Positions 46,684 through 55,822 of a DNA stretch of 64,000 bases are shown here, piece after piece. The first letter of the stretch is position 1; every line of letters starts with the position of its first letter. This DNA is from Streptococcus oralis. Lineage in GTDB: Bacteria; Bacillota; Bacilli; Lactobacillales; Streptococcaceae. The notes beneath the pieces were generated by a model. It made no database searches and had not been told where the DNA came from. It was given only the letters and a program-made list of their open reading frames with translations. Made by a program: the position numbers and the translations under genes. The DNA lies in NCBI RefSeq assembly GCF_001578705.1, contig NZ_KQ969038.1, positions 36,036 to 100,035 on the forward strand. Direction: 5' to 3'.

Positions 46684-47148
46684 ATGACCAGTATATATGA
46701 TTTTTCCGTTTTGAACCAAAACAACCAAGTAACTCCCTTGGAGAACTATCGTGGTAAAATTCTCTTGATTGTCCATACTGCTACTGGATGTGGTTTAACA
46801 CCCCAGTACCAAGGACTTCAGGAACTCTAGGATAGCTATCAAAATCAAGGTTTTGAAATTGTAGATTTTCCTTGCAGTCCATTTATGGGACAAGCACCCG
46901 GCAGCGCAGAGGAAATCAATAATTTCTGTAGCCTACACTATCAAACCAACTTCCCACGTTTGGCTAAAATCAAGGTCAACGGCAAGGAAGCAGATCCTCT
47001 TTATGTTTGGCTAAAAGACCAGAAATCTGGCCCGATAGGAAAACGAATCGAATGGAATTTTGCTAAGTTTCTCATTGGCCGAGATGGGCAAGTTCTTAAG
47101 CGCTTCTCTTCCAAAATTATCCAAGAGTATATCCAAAAATTACTCTAA
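46684..47148 (+). pseudogene. glutathione peroxidase homolog with internal stop
   Basis: The frame from ATG 46684 reads as a thiol/glutathione peroxidase (IYDFSVLNQNNQVTPLENYRG, TATGCGLTPQYQGLQ with the catalytic Cys, KIKVNGKEADPLYVWLK, IEWNFAKFLIGRDGQV). It is cut by an in-frame TAG at 46828-46830 after 48 codons and continues open to 47148. The usual FPCNQF motif, which carries the catalytic Gln, is changed to FPCSPF, and the C-terminus appears shortened. Both support loss of function. A start at the internal Met (46885) would miss the catalytic Cys. Confidence 0.88.
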
Positions 47149-47158
47149 TTTCTTTTTA

Positions 47159-47205
47159 AAATGCGTCCTTTCATTTAGTTTGATCCTTGAAAGGATGCGT
47201 TTTTT
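47159..47205 (+). terminator. terminator after the peroxidase pseudogene
   Basis: ATGCGTCCTTTC and GAAAGGATGCGT pair with two wobbles around a 16-base loop and are followed by TTTTTT. Confidence 0.8.
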
Positions 47206-47345
47206 CTTTAAAAAGTAACTTATTTTCTTTAATTTCTATTTATTTTTACCATTGCATTTTCCAAGACAATTTAGTATATTTGTCATATCAAAAACTTACA
47301 ATCATTTTAGGATAAAAAATTACGATAAATTTTTTTATTCTTGAA

Positions 47346-47359
47346 TGAAAGCGCTTTAT
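47346..47359. promoter_or_regulatory. cre site upstream of the GH29 fucosidase gene
   Basis: TGAAAGCGCTTTAT is a near-perfect cre palindrome about 120 bases before the start codon. The promoter itself could not be fixed; the region 47260-47360 is very AT-rich. Confidence 0.7.
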
Positions 47360-47478
47360 ATAAAGAACGGAGGGTTTATTTTTTCAAAGAAATCATCTTG
47401 TATTAAATAAAGTTGTATCCAAGTCATACTTGGGCTCAGGCAGTAGCTGACTGCCTTTGTAAAAAGTAGGAGTATATT

Positions 47479-50400
47479 ATGAATCGATACCTTTTTGAAA
47501 AAGGGCAAACGTTTAGCATTCGGAAGTTAACTGTAGGTGTGGCCTCTGTCATCGTCGGACTCGCATTTTTTGCTTCTGGAACCGCACGAGCAGATGAAGC
47601 ATCTCCAACAACTACATCTAATCTTGATCATCAAATTGAACAAGTCACAGATATGATACAGGATAAGGCTGAGTCTACAAAAGAAGAAGGCCTCACGCAA
47701 GCTGAAAAACAAGAGATAGAAGCTACAAAAGCTAATAACACAGTCTCTGAGAAAGAACTAAACACCGCTGCCATTGTCAACAAGTCAGAAGAAAGCATTC
47801 AGCCAACAAGCGTAAACGAGACAGAGCCAAACTCTGATATAAGCAATCAAAGCACACCTACTCCCCCTGTTTCTCATTTAGAAGATAAGGAAACTGAGAT
47901 TGGCAACCATGGTCCTCTTCCAAGTAAGGCTCAACTAGATTACCACAAAGAGGAACTAGCTGCCTTTATCCACTTCGGCATGAACACCTATTACGACCGC
48001 GAGTGGGGTGATGGAAGCGAAGATCCCTACTACTTTTATCCTGAAAATCTTGATACCGATCAATGGATTAAGACGCTAAAAGATTCAGGATTTAAACGCA
48101 CAATTATGGTAGTTAAACACCATGATGGTTTTGTTTTGTATCCTTCAAAATACACCGACCACACTGTTGCTCAAAGTGTTTGGAAAGATGGAAAAGGCGA
48201 TGTCCTTGAAGAAGTTTCCAAATCTGCTAGCAAGTACGACATGAATATGGGAGTTTACCTATCACCGTGGGATGCCAACCATCCAAAATACCATGTCGCA
48301 ACCGAAAAAGAATACAACCAATACTATCTCAATCAACTGAAAGAAATCCTTGGAAATCCAAAATACGGAAACAAAGGAAAATTTATCGAGGTTTGGATGG
48401 ACGGTGCGCGTGGTAGCGGTGCACAAAAGGTAACCTACACCTTTGACGAATGGTTCAAATACATCAAGGAAGCCGAAGGAGATATCGCCATTTTCTCTGC
48501 TCAACCGACAAATGTCCGCTGGATTGGAAATGAACGGGGTATTGCAGGTGATCCTGTATGGCACAAGGTTAAAAAAGCCAACATTACCGATGATGTCAAA
48601 AACGAATACCTCAATCATGGTGACCCTGACGGTGATATGTACTCTGTAGGTGAAGCGGACGTTTCCATCCGTTCTGGTTGGTTCTACCATGACAACCAAC
48701 AGCCTAAATCCCTCAAAGAATTGATGGAAATCTACTTCAAGTCTGTGGGACGCGGAACGCCACTTCTACTTAACATCCCACCAAACCAAGAAGGAAAATT
48801 TGCAGATGCCGATGTGGCTCGCTTGAAAGAGTTCAAGGCAACCCTAGACAAAATGTATGCGACTGACTTTGCCAAAGGTGCGACTGTAACAGCAAGTTCG
48901 ACTCGTCAAAACCACCTCTACAAGGAAAGCCACCTCACTGACGGTAAAGACGACACCAGCTGGGCTCTTTCAAACGACGCTACAACTGGTAGCTTCACCG
49001 TTGACTTGGGACAAAAGAGACGCTTTGACGTCGTTGAACTCAAGGAAGATATCGCCAAAGGTCAACGTATCTCTGGTTTCAAGATTGAAGTTGAAATCAA
49101 CGGACGCTGGGTGACTTACGGTGAAGGTTCAACCGTTGGTTACCGTCGCTTGGTTCAAGGAAAACCTGTAGAGGCGCAAAAAATCCGTGTAACCATCACA
49201 GGAGCACAAGCTACACCTATCTTGAACAACTTCTCAGTCTATAAGACACCAAGTAGCATTGAAAAAACAGATGGCTACCCTCTTGGACTAGAATATCATT
49301 CAAATACAACAGCTGATACAGCCGGAACAACTTGGTTCAATGAATCTGAAGGTGTTCGTGGTACTTCTATGTGGACCAAGCAAAAAGATGCTAAAGCAAC
49401 CTATACCTTCACAGGAACCAAGGCCTATGTCGTCTCTACAGTCGACCCAGGTCATGGAGAAATGTCCGTTTATATTGATGGGCAAAAGGTTGCCGACGTC
49501 CAAACGAAGAACAGCAACCGTAAACGTAGCCAAAAAGTCTTTGAAACAGATGACTTAGCACCTGGACAACATACCATTACCCTTGTGAACAAAACAGGCG
49601 AACCAATCGCTACAGAGGGAATCTATAGCCTAAACAACGATAGTAAAGGAATGTTCGAACTAGAGTCTAGCAACTACGAAGTCGAGAAAGGAAAACCAGT
49701 CACTGTTAAGATTAAGCGTGTTGGTGGAAGCAAGGGGGCTGCTACTGTTCGCTTTATCACAGAACCTGGAACTGGAGTTCACGGCAAGGTTTACCAAGAT
49801 ACAACTCAGGATGTGACCTTCAAAGATGGAGAAACAGAAAAAACCGTTACCATCCCAACCATCGACTTTACAGAACAAGCCGACTCTGTCTTTGACTTCA
49901 AAGCCAAGCTCACTTCTGTCACTGATGGTGCCCTGCTCGGTTTCGCTACCGATGCAACCATCCAAGTGATGAAAGCTGAATTGCTGGTCAAGGACCAAAC
50001 AAGTTATGATGACCAAGCTAGTCAGTTGGATTACAGCCCTGGCTGGCACCATGAAACCAATTCGGCAGACAAGTACCAAAAAACGGAATCTTGGGCATCT
50101 TTTGGTCGCTTGACTGATGAGCAAAAGAAAAAAACAACTGTGACAGCTTACTTCTACGGTACTGGACTTGATATCAAGGGCTATGTTGATCCAGGTCATG
50201 GTATCTACAAAGTCTTCTTGGATGGAAAAGAGGTTGCTTACCAAGATGACATGGGAAATGCTTCGACTATTGATGGCAAGAAATACTTTAGCGGTTATGC
50301 TAGTCAACGCCAAGGCAATCAAACTCTGGTTAGCTTAAAAGGACTTGAAGAAAACTTGCACGCAGTCACCCTTCAGCTAGATCCTAATCGAAACGATTTG

Positions 50401-52314
50401 TCTCAAAATATCGGTATTCAAGTGGACCAATTTATCACTCGTGGCGAAGGTAGCGAACTCTACAGCAAGGCAGATATCATCCAGTCTATCTCTAAATGGA
50501 AAGACGATCTGTCCAACTTTGACCCAGCAGGCTTGAAAAATACGGCTACTGCACGCCAAGCTTTCCAAACAAATCTAGAAAAATTGAGAAACCAACTCAG
50601 TGCTGATGCAGTGGATGTTCAAAATGTCATGTTGACGGTCAGCGCCTTACAAGATATCCTATCCAAGGATGAGAACTATCAAAGAGGCCAAGAGGAGCCT
50701 AGTCCAGAGCAACCGGAACAGCCAGAAGAACCTGAGAAACCTGACCAGCCTGAGCAACCAGCTGAACCAAAACAACCGGAAATTGAGTACGATAAGGCTA
50801 TGGACAGCTTGACAAAAGCTATCGAGAAAAAAGTCGCTGAGCTTGGATCCAACAAGGAAGCTAAAAAGAAATTATTAGAAATTGCTGACCAAGCCATTGC
50901 TGCAATCCAAGAAGCTAAAACTCAGGAAGCAGTCAATCAAGCACTAGAAACCGCTCTCGAACAAATCAACAAACTCGAAGCGGCTCAGCCTGAGAAACCT
51001 GCTGAACCTGAAAAACCAGTTCAGCCTGAAAATCCGACTCAACCTGAAAATCCGACTCAACCTGAAAATCCGACTCAACCTGAGAATCCAGTTCAACCGG
51101 AAAAACCTGCTCAGCCTGAAAAGCCAGCTCAGCCTGAAAAACCAACTCAACCGGAAACTCCGGCTCAGCCTGAAAAGCCAGCGCAACCGGAACAACCAAC
51201 TCAACCTGAGAATCCAGTTCAACCGGAAAAACCTGCTCAACCGGAAAAACCGGCGCAACCGGAAACTCCAGTTCAACCTGAAAAGCCTGCTCAGCCTGAG
51301 AAACCAGCGCAGCCTGAGAAACCAGTTCAGCCTGAAAAGCCTGCTGAGCCTGAAAAACCGGCGCAACCGGAAAGTCCAGCTCAGCCTGAAAAGCCTGCTC
51401 AACCGGAAAAACCGGCTGAGCCTGAAAAACCGGCGCAACCGGAAAAGCCTGCTCAACCTGAGAAACCTGCTCAACCTGAGAAACCGGCGCAACCGGAAAA
51501 TCCGGCTCAACCGGAAAAACCGGCTGAGCCTGAAAAACCAGCTCAGCCTGAAAAGCCAGTTCAGCCTGAAAAACCTACTCAACCGGAAAAACCGGCGCAA
51601 CCGGAAAATCCGGCTCAACCGGAAAATCCGGCTCAACCTGAAAAACCAGCTGAACCTGAAAAACCAGCTGAACCTGAAAAACCAGCTGAGCCTGAAAAAC
51701 CAGCTGAGCCTGAAAAACCAGCTGAGCCTGAAAAACCTGCTCAACCTGAGAAACCGGCTCAGCCTGAAAAACCTGCTGAGCCTGAGAAACCAATTACTTC
51801 TTCAAGTCCTGAGGAAGGGGTTAAAGACCTTGTCTTTACACTTCCAAGCTTGGAAATCGTCAATAAGGTAGTACCGTTCAAGACTATCCGTCGCGAAAAC
51901 CCACAATTAGACAAAGGAAAAGAGCAAGTTCTATCAGAAGGAAAAGACGGTCTCTTAGTTGAGTATGTTGAAGTGGACGGCGACAATCGTAAGGTTCTCC
52001 AAACAGAAGCAACCCCAGCTCAAGATCGAGTGATTGAGGTAGGTAGCAAACAAAGCTCAGTTGGAACAGAGGCACCACCAGTTGTGACTCTTCCTGAGTA
52101 TGTTCTACCAAGAGAGACTGAAAAACCTGCTCCAGCCGTAACAGACAATTCACCATCAAAAGATGAAAAAGCTCCTGTTACAGCTACAATCAAAGAAGAC
52201 AAGGAAAGAGAACTCCCTGCAACTGGGGAACAAGAAACAACTGCCTTCCTCTTCTTGGCAGCCATTACTTCTATCTTATCTCTCCTCATCTTCCAAAAGA
52301 ATTTCAAAGACTAA
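47479..52314 (+). CDS. wall-anchored alpha-L-fucosidase, GH29
   Basis: This 1611-residue surface enzyme has a YSIRK-type signal (FSIRKLTVGVASVIVGLAFF) and an acidic linker. The GH29 catalytic domain (about 145-470) carries AAFIHFGMNTYYDREWG, VVKHHDGFVLYPSKYTDH and the nucleophile Asp in FIEVWMDGARG near 307. An F5/8-type module follows (about 475-590), then two related binding modules (about 600-710, 840-990), a Calx-beta-like module (about 720-830), a helical segment, about 45 PEKPAQ hexapeptides, a G5-like domain and an LPATG signal. GH29 enzymes of this type remove alpha-1,3/1,4-fucose (Lewis antigens). The start has AGTAGGAGT upstream. Confidence 0.93.
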   Translation: MNRYLFEKGQTFSIRKLTVGVASVIVGLAFFASGTARADEASPTTTSNLDHQIEQVTDMIQDKAESTKEEGLTQAEKQEIEATKANNTVSEKELNTAAIVNKSEESIQPTSVNETEPNSDISNQSTPTPPVSHLEDKETEIGNHGPLPSKAQLDYHKEELAAFIHFGMNTYYDREWGDGSEDPYYFYPENLDTDQWIKTLKDSGFKRTIMVVKHHDGFVLYPSKYTDHTVAQSVWKDGKGDVLEEVSKSASKYDMNMGVYLSPWDANHPKYHVATEKEYNQYYLNQLKEILGNPKYGNKGKFIEVWMDGARGSGAQKVTYTFDEWFKYIKEAEGDIAIFSAQPTNVRWIGNERGIAGDPVWHKVKKANITDDVKNEYLNHGDPDGDMYSVGEADVSIRSGWFYHDNQQPKSLKELMEIYFKSVGRGTPLLLNIPPNQEGKFADADVARLKEFKATLDKMYATDFAKGATVTASSTRQNHLYKESHLTDGKDDTSWALSNDATTGSFTVDLGQKRRFDVVELKEDIAKGQRISGFKIEVEINGRWVTYGEGSTVGYRRLVQGKPVEAQKIRVTITGAQATPILNNFSVYKTPSSIEKTDGYPLGLEYHSNTTADTAGTTWFNESEGVRGTSMWTKQKDAKATYTFTGTKAYVVSTVDPGHGEMSVYIDGQKVADVQTKNSNRKRSQKVFETDDLAPGQHTITLVNKTGEPIATEGIYSLNNDSKGMFELESSNYEVEKGKPVTVKIKRVGGSKGAATVRFITEPGTGVHGKVYQDTTQDVTFKDGETEKTVTIPTIDFTEQADSVFDFKAKLTSVTDGALLGFATDATIQVMKAELLVKDQTSYDDQASQLDYSPGWHHETNSADKYQKTESWASFGRLTDEQKKKTTVTAYFYGTGLDIKGYVDPGHGIYKVFLDGKEVAYQDDMGNASTIDGKKYFSGYASQRQGNQTLVSLKGLEENLHAVTLQLDPNRNDLSQNIGIQVDQFITRGEGSELYSKADIIQSISKWKDDLSNFDPAGLKNTATARQAFQTNLEKLRNQLSADAVDVQNVMLTVSALQDILSKDENYQRGQEEPSPEQPEQPEEPEKPDQPEQPAEPKQPEIEYDKAMDSLTKAIEKKVAELGSNKEAKKKLLEIADQAIAAIQEAKTQEAVNQALETALEQINKLEAAQPEKPAEPEKPVQPENPTQPENPTQPENPTQPENPVQPEKPAQPEKPAQPEKPTQPETPAQPEKPAQPEQPTQPENPVQPEKPAQPEKPAQPETPVQPEKPAQPEKPAQPEKPVQPEKPAEPEKPAQPESPAQPEKPAQPEKPAEPEKPAQPEKPAQPEKPAQPEKPAQPENPAQPEKPAEPEKPAQPEKPVQPEKPTQPEKPAQPENPAQPENPAQPEKPAEPEKPAEPEKPAEPEKPAEPEKPAEPEKPAQPEKPAQPEKPAEPEKPITSSSPEEGVKDLVFTLPSLEIVNKVVPFKTIRRENPQLDKGKEQVLSEGKDGLLVEYVEVDGDNRKVLQTEATPAQDRVIEVGSKQSSVGTEAPPVVTLPEYVLPRETEKPAPAVTDNSPSKDEKAPVTATIKEDKERELPATGEQETTAFLFLAAITSILSLLIFQKNFKD
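50983..51795 (+). repeat. about 45 tandem 18-bp repeats (PEKPAQ) in the GH29 gene
   Basis: The hexapeptide (Q/E)PE(K/N/T/Q/S)P(A/T/V) is repeated about 45 times without interruption. It forms an extended proline-rich wall spacer. Such repeats change length readily by slippage. Confidence 0.93.
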
Positions 52315-52359
52315 TAACCCTCTTTGATTGATTCTTTCTAATTATTCAGTTCCCCCGTT

Positions 52360-52386
52360 GAGAAGACCATTTGGTCTTCTCTTTTT
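52360..52386 (+). terminator. terminator after the GH29 gene
   Basis: GAGAAGACC and GGTCTTCTC form a perfect 9-bp stem with a 4-base loop, followed by TTTTT. Confidence 0.9.
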
Positions 52387-52673
52387 CTATCTATAAAATA
52401 AAAAAACATCCACAAATACACATGGATGTTTTGGTATGAATCTATAAAGTAAGATGATCATTGAGAATAGGTGTTCTCAAATCCAACCACGTTTTCAAAT
52501 AAACGCTCATCTAAAAAAGAGAGTGCCCCTGGTCTTATCTCATCAGAACTACCATCATAAGTTCTGCAAAAACTCCACAGATATAGGATGGTGTTTCGAA
52601 TTCCAATACCATGAGATTTTCTGACGTTCACAAGCCATCTTTCCTAAATCAAACTTCCCTCTTCCACACCTAG
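52387..52673. other. gap with possible ORF remnants
   Basis: Between the GH29 terminator and the SOS cassette no gene is convincing. On the minus strand a frame of about 62 codons without ATG (52458-52643, ending ENVVGFENTYSQ) and an overlapping 27-codon frame are open. They may be decayed coding sequence of unknown origin. Confidence 0.4.
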
Positions 52674-52967
52674 TCACTGACTACTATTTTTGAGTCCAGC
52701 GTATGCATAGGTTCGATTTCTGGGGCACTCTTTTTCTGTCACCACCCTAAAGTAAAAGCGATGCTCCCGCCCATCCTTGGCATTTTCCTTGTTTAAGACA
52801 AAGTAGTTTTTCTGATTCATCGCCATGGTGCGTAGAATGTCATCGATCAAAAAAGTCAGTGGCACATTCATGGCAGAGTATTTTTGAAAATCCTCTTCAA
52901 AACGAATATAGGCTTCTGAAAAATAATCCATCTGCAGTTTGTTTTCATACAACTCTTTTCTAGTCAT
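52674..52967 (-). CDS. DUF5960-like protein of the SOS cassette
   Basis: This 97-residue protein (MTRKELYENKLQMDYFSEAYIRFEEDFQKYS...) is found as the last gene of hdiR-umuC operons in streptococci. Its function is unknown. GAGGAGGGAG precedes the ATG at 52967; the frame extending to 53003 lies inside the upstream gene. It overlaps the YolD-like gene by 8 bases, so translation is coupled. Confidence 0.75.
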   Translation of the reverse strand: MTRKELYENKLQMDYFSEAYIRFEEDFQKYSAMNVPLTFLIDDILRTMAMNQKNYFVLNKENAKDGREHRFYFRVVTEKECPRNRTYAYAGLKNSSQ

Positions 52968-53322
52968 AAACTCCCTCCTCCCACAGTCGAATTTCGAGGA
53001 CATCTGCTAGCTCTACCAGCCTATAGCCCTCATTGGTCCTAATAGATAGAGTTTGAGATGATAATTCGCTCACCTCGCCGACGATAGTGGCTTTCTGTTT
53101 CTTTCCCTTGACAACAAAGCATCCCTTTAGTTGCCCGACATAAAGCTGTGAAAGCAAGAGTAGCTTCTCAACGGAATTCAAACTCGTCGAAAAAGCAACC
53201 CGATTTTTCTCTTCACCGAGTGAACTAGTATGCTCTGAGAGGAAAAAGCCCATCCACTTCTGCATCCCTGGATCTTGATAGTCACGCGCAGATTGAAAGG
53301 GTAAATAAGAACGATCAATCAT
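52960..53322 (-). CDS. YolD-like protein
   Basis: This 120-residue protein has the YolD pattern (MIDRSYLPFQSARDYQDPGMQKWMGFFLSEHTSSL, then a beta-rich C-terminus). YolD-like proteins are encoded next to Y-family polymerases in Firmicutes and are thought to play the UmuD-like partner role. The start overlaps the umuC stop by 4 bases. Confidence 0.8.
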   Translation of the reverse strand: MIDRSYLPFQSARDYQDPGMQKWMGFFLSEHTSSLGEEKNRVAFSTSLNSVEKLLLLSQLYVGQLKGCFVVKGKKQKATIVGEVSELSSQTLSIRTNEGYRLVELADVLEIRLWEEGVYD

Positions 53323-54734
53323 TTTAGTCCATCTAATCCTCCAGCAGAATGTCCCCCAATCAGCTTGCTTCTGGCAAGACTCCTAGAGGCTTCTTCCAGT
53401 GCATTGGCCTTTAAAAGGGAGGTAAAACCAAATTGTTCCCGAATGGCATCAATAGCCGTCTGGAGCCTTTCTTCTTTTTCTAACTTGTCAACATCATCAA
53501 AGAGGGAGATCAAACCAAAGGACTCGTCCACAAATCCTGAATAGTTGACTCCAACACTTCTGACCGCCCCAGAAGTGTATTTGTTATGAAATAACTTCAA
53601 AACATAATCCGTTAAGATAGCTGTATTATTGGTAGGTTCGACCTTCATTTGTGTGTGAATAGACGACCTAACCTCCTCTTTAGAGAAACCGACATAGATA
53701 GAAACAAGGGTTGTTTTCTTTCCCACCCTTCTCAATCTAATAGCCACCTGCTCTGCCATTTCTCGGAGAATAATTTCGATATCCCGTAACTTCACGTAGT
53801 CTCTCGGTAAAATTTGAGAATTTCCCAACCCATGGGACTTGGCTTTATAGGGCCTATGAACATTACTTTCATCAATCCCGTTAGCATGAAACCACAAACG
53901 CAGGCCAGCCTGACCCAGAGCTTTCTTTAGCTGGTCTGGATTACTGGTTGCCAATTCCTTGATGGAAAAAATCTCCTGAGCATGCAAGCATTTCTCCATC
54001 CGCCTGCCAATACCCCAAAAATCCGTCATCTTGGGAATGGCCCAGACTTTCTCTTCCACGTCTTGATAAGACCAATTGGCCCTCATGGTCGGGGTGTGCT
54101 TGGCCTCATTATCCAGTGCCAACTTGGCCAGTAAGGGATTGGCATTGGACATACCCACTGTAGAGTAGATCCCTGTCTGCCTCCAAATATCCCTCTGGAT
54201 ACGAGCAGAAAGCATATCCAGCTTGTCTTTGCGAGAGAGACTCTTGTCTGGGATGAAATAGTTGAGCGAACTGGTCAGATCGATAAAGCCCTCATCGATA
54301 GAGTAGGGATAAATATCATCTGGGCTACCATAGTTTTGAAAGATTCGTTGGATTTCCATATTGACTGCGATGTACTCATCCATCCGAGGAGGGACAATCA
54401 AGGTAACTTGGGCCCAATCTTCGATGTAGCGAACATAGTCTGAGTCAGTTGGCAAGCCTTGCTTTCGAGCATTGTAATAAGAAAATTTGCGCGTTTTGAT
54501 ATCAAAAGGCAGATCATAGGCCCGACCAACATTGGACTTGCCAAAAATCTTCTTAAACATGGGAGAGGAAGCTAGGATAAGACCAGTTGAATTATCCGCG
54601 CGACTCATGACACAAAGCGAGGTCTTCAGAGGATGCAAGCCCCTTTTCACACACTCGACACTGGCATAAAAGGATTTCATATCGACAAAGGCAATGTCAC
54701 TTTTGGGCTCTCTGGAATAATCAAAGTAGCCCAT
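53319..54734 (-). CDS. umuC: Y-family DNA polymerase (UmuC/UvrX type)
   Basis: This 471-residue translesion polymerase has the palm motifs DIAFVDMKSFYASVECV (metal Asp, about 14-30) and YSIDEGFIDLT (catalytic Asp-Glu, about 146), then a thumb with helix-hairpin-helix (FWGIGRRMEKCLHAQEI) and a little-finger domain. It copies damaged DNA with low fidelity. It is co-transcribed with the LexA-like regulator 3 bases upstream and with the YolD-like and DUF5960-like genes downstream, a known streptococcal SOS-mutagenesis arrangement. Confidence 0.92.
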   Translation of the reverse strand: MGYFDYSREPKSDIAFVDMKSFYASVECVKRGLHPLKTSLCVMSRADNSTGLILASSPMFKKIFGKSNVGRAYDLPFDIKTRKFSYYNARKQGLPTDSDYVRYIEDWAQVTLIVPPRMDEYIAVNMEIQRIFQNYGSPDDIYPYSIDEGFIDLTSSLNYFIPDKSLSRKDKLDMLSARIQRDIWRQTGIYSTVGMSNANPLLAKLALDNEAKHTPTMRANWSYQDVEEKVWAIPKMTDFWGIGRRMEKCLHAQEIFSIKELATSNPDQLKKALGQAGLRLWFHANGIDESNVHRPYKAKSHGLGNSQILPRDYVKLRDIEIILREMAEQVAIRLRRVGKKTTLVSIYVGFSKEEVRSSIHTQMKVEPTNNTAILTDYVLKLFHNKYTSGAVRSVGVNYSGFVDESFGLISLFDDVDKLEKEERLQTAIDAIREQFGFTSLLKANALEEASRSLARSKLIGGHSAGGLDGLK

Positions 54735-54737
54735 AGG

Positions 54738-55424
54738 CTAGCCCTCCATTGGCACAAAATTCCCAACGATAATCCCCACAATCCGAGGATCTTCTTCATA
54801 GGAGATGAAAATGTCCTTGTATTTAGGATTGATAGAGACCAGACGCAAGCCATCTTCCTCCCGATAAACCCGTTTGATATAGGTCTGGTTGTTGCAGACC
54901 ACTGCATAAACTGCCCCGTCATAGTCAAATCCCGTCTCTCGAATCAGAGCCACCGAACCATTTTGATATTTAGGCTCCATAGAGTCCCCAGATACCCAAG
55001 ATGCAAAATCATGGGCCAACTCCTCGTTAAAGTAAACCGTATCAAAATTCTGGTCATCATAGACCGAAGCCCCGATCCCTGCTGACATACGTTCATAGAC
55101 ACGGTACTCGTAGAGGCGCTCTGGCATGGTTGTCACCTTCTGAGTTTGTTCCTCTTGAGCTAGGTTGCGAGCATAGAGTACAACCTTGTCCTTCCCTTGC
55201 TTGGAGAGACTATTGTAGAGACGAACAATCTCAATCTGAGTAAAATACCCTTTTGCTACCTTTAAAATATTCTCTAGCTGGGCAACCTTCTCCTTGGATG
55301 GTTCCTTGATTCCACGTTCCCAAGCCGAGTAAGCCTGAAAACTAATCCCTAATTCCTCTGCAATTTCCTTCTGTGTCAGTTTTAACTCTTTCCTCCGAGC
55401 CTTGAGTTTTTCTGGCTGATACAT
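54738..55424 (-). CDS. HdiR-like LexA/S24-family SOS repressor
   Basis: This 228-residue protein has an N-terminal Cro/C1 HTH (LKLTQKEIAEELGISFQAYSAWERGIK) and a C-terminal S24 autopeptidase. The likely cleavage site is Ala-Gly in MSAGIGASV (about 123), the catalytic Ser is in SGDSMEP and the Lys is in TYIKRVY. In Lactococcus the homolog HdiR is self-cleaved after RecA activation and de-represses umuC. A palindrome overlapping the promoter is the likely operator. Confidence 0.88.
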   Translation of the reverse strand: MYQPEKLKARRKELKLTQKEIAEELGISFQAYSAWERGIKEPSKEKVAQLENILKVAKGYFTQIEIVRLYNSLSKQGKDKVVLYARNLAQEEQTQKVTTMPERLYEYRVYERMSAGIGASVYDDQNFDTVYFNEELAHDFASWVSGDSMEPKYQNGSVALIRETGFDYDGAVYAVVCNNQTYIKRVYREEDGLRLVSINPKYKDIFISYEEDPRIVGIIVGNFVPMEG

Positions 55425-55527
55425 ACTTCGCCTCCTAGTGTGATGTTTTATTGAGAATACCTCTCTTAGAAAAACAAATCGACGGTTGAGCTTATATCTC
55501 TAAACTCAACCAATTCGGTTTAGTTTT

Positions 55528-55558
55528 ATTATATAAAAAAAGTGGACGATTGTCCACT
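55528..55558 (-). promoter_or_regulatory. hdiR-umuC promoter with palindromic operator
   Basis: On the minus strand -35 TGGACA (55551-55556) and -10 TATAAT (55528-55533) are 17 bases apart. The perfect palindrome AGTGGAC-N4-GTCCACT (55541-55558) covers the -35 and part of the spacer. A second inverted repeat (GGTTGAG / CTCAACC, 55484-55511) lies in the leader. Confidence 0.8.
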
Positions 55559-55601
55559 GGGAAAATCAAATTTTAACAACTGCACCTGGAGATTCTGAAC
55601 A

Positions 55602-55706
55602 AAAGAACACCTCGAAAGGTGCTCTTTGTAAGTATTGTAATTCTTTCGAATTAACGTTTACTAAATTATGATGCTTTACGAGCTTTCTTTAGACCTGGTT
55701 TGACAA
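55602..55706 (-). other. displaced rpsI 3' end and terminator, att-like site A
   Basis: On the minus strand 55651-55698 encodes the end of ribosomal protein S9 (PGLKKARKAS-stop-FSKR-stop, with one CAA to TAA change), followed by the rpsI-type terminator hairpin (AGAGCACCT / AGGTGTTCT, 55604-55626). No other part of rpsI is present. It is best read as the displaced tail left by integration of an element at the rpsI 3' end. The likely core is AGACCTGGTTT at 55691-55701. Confidence 0.8.
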
Positions 55707-55822
55707 GGTTTGATTTCAAGTAATCTATAAATAGCTTTACATCAAAATTTAGCAGACTTGTACTGCTTTTTTATTTCAAAAAAATTGAATAAGTTTGCTT
55801 GAAATAGGGGAATTTATTATTC

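Noticed and set aside
46885-47148. 87-codon frame as an independent gene
   Set aside because: It is the second half of the peroxidase pseudogene and lacks the catalytic Cys and a ribosome binding site.
49660-50322. 220-codon minus-strand frame inside the GH29 gene
   Set aside because: It is a shadow of a strongly supported coding region with recognisable domains.
50944-51744. 266-codon open frame on the minus strand
   Set aside because: It is the reverse reading of the PEKPAQ repeat; Leu/Arg/Phe-only composition and no ribosome binding site show it to be a shadow.
50983-51795. possible CRISPR array because of short regular repeats
   Set aside because: Units are 18 bp with no spacers, stay in one reading frame and encode PEKPAQ; no cas genes are in the window.
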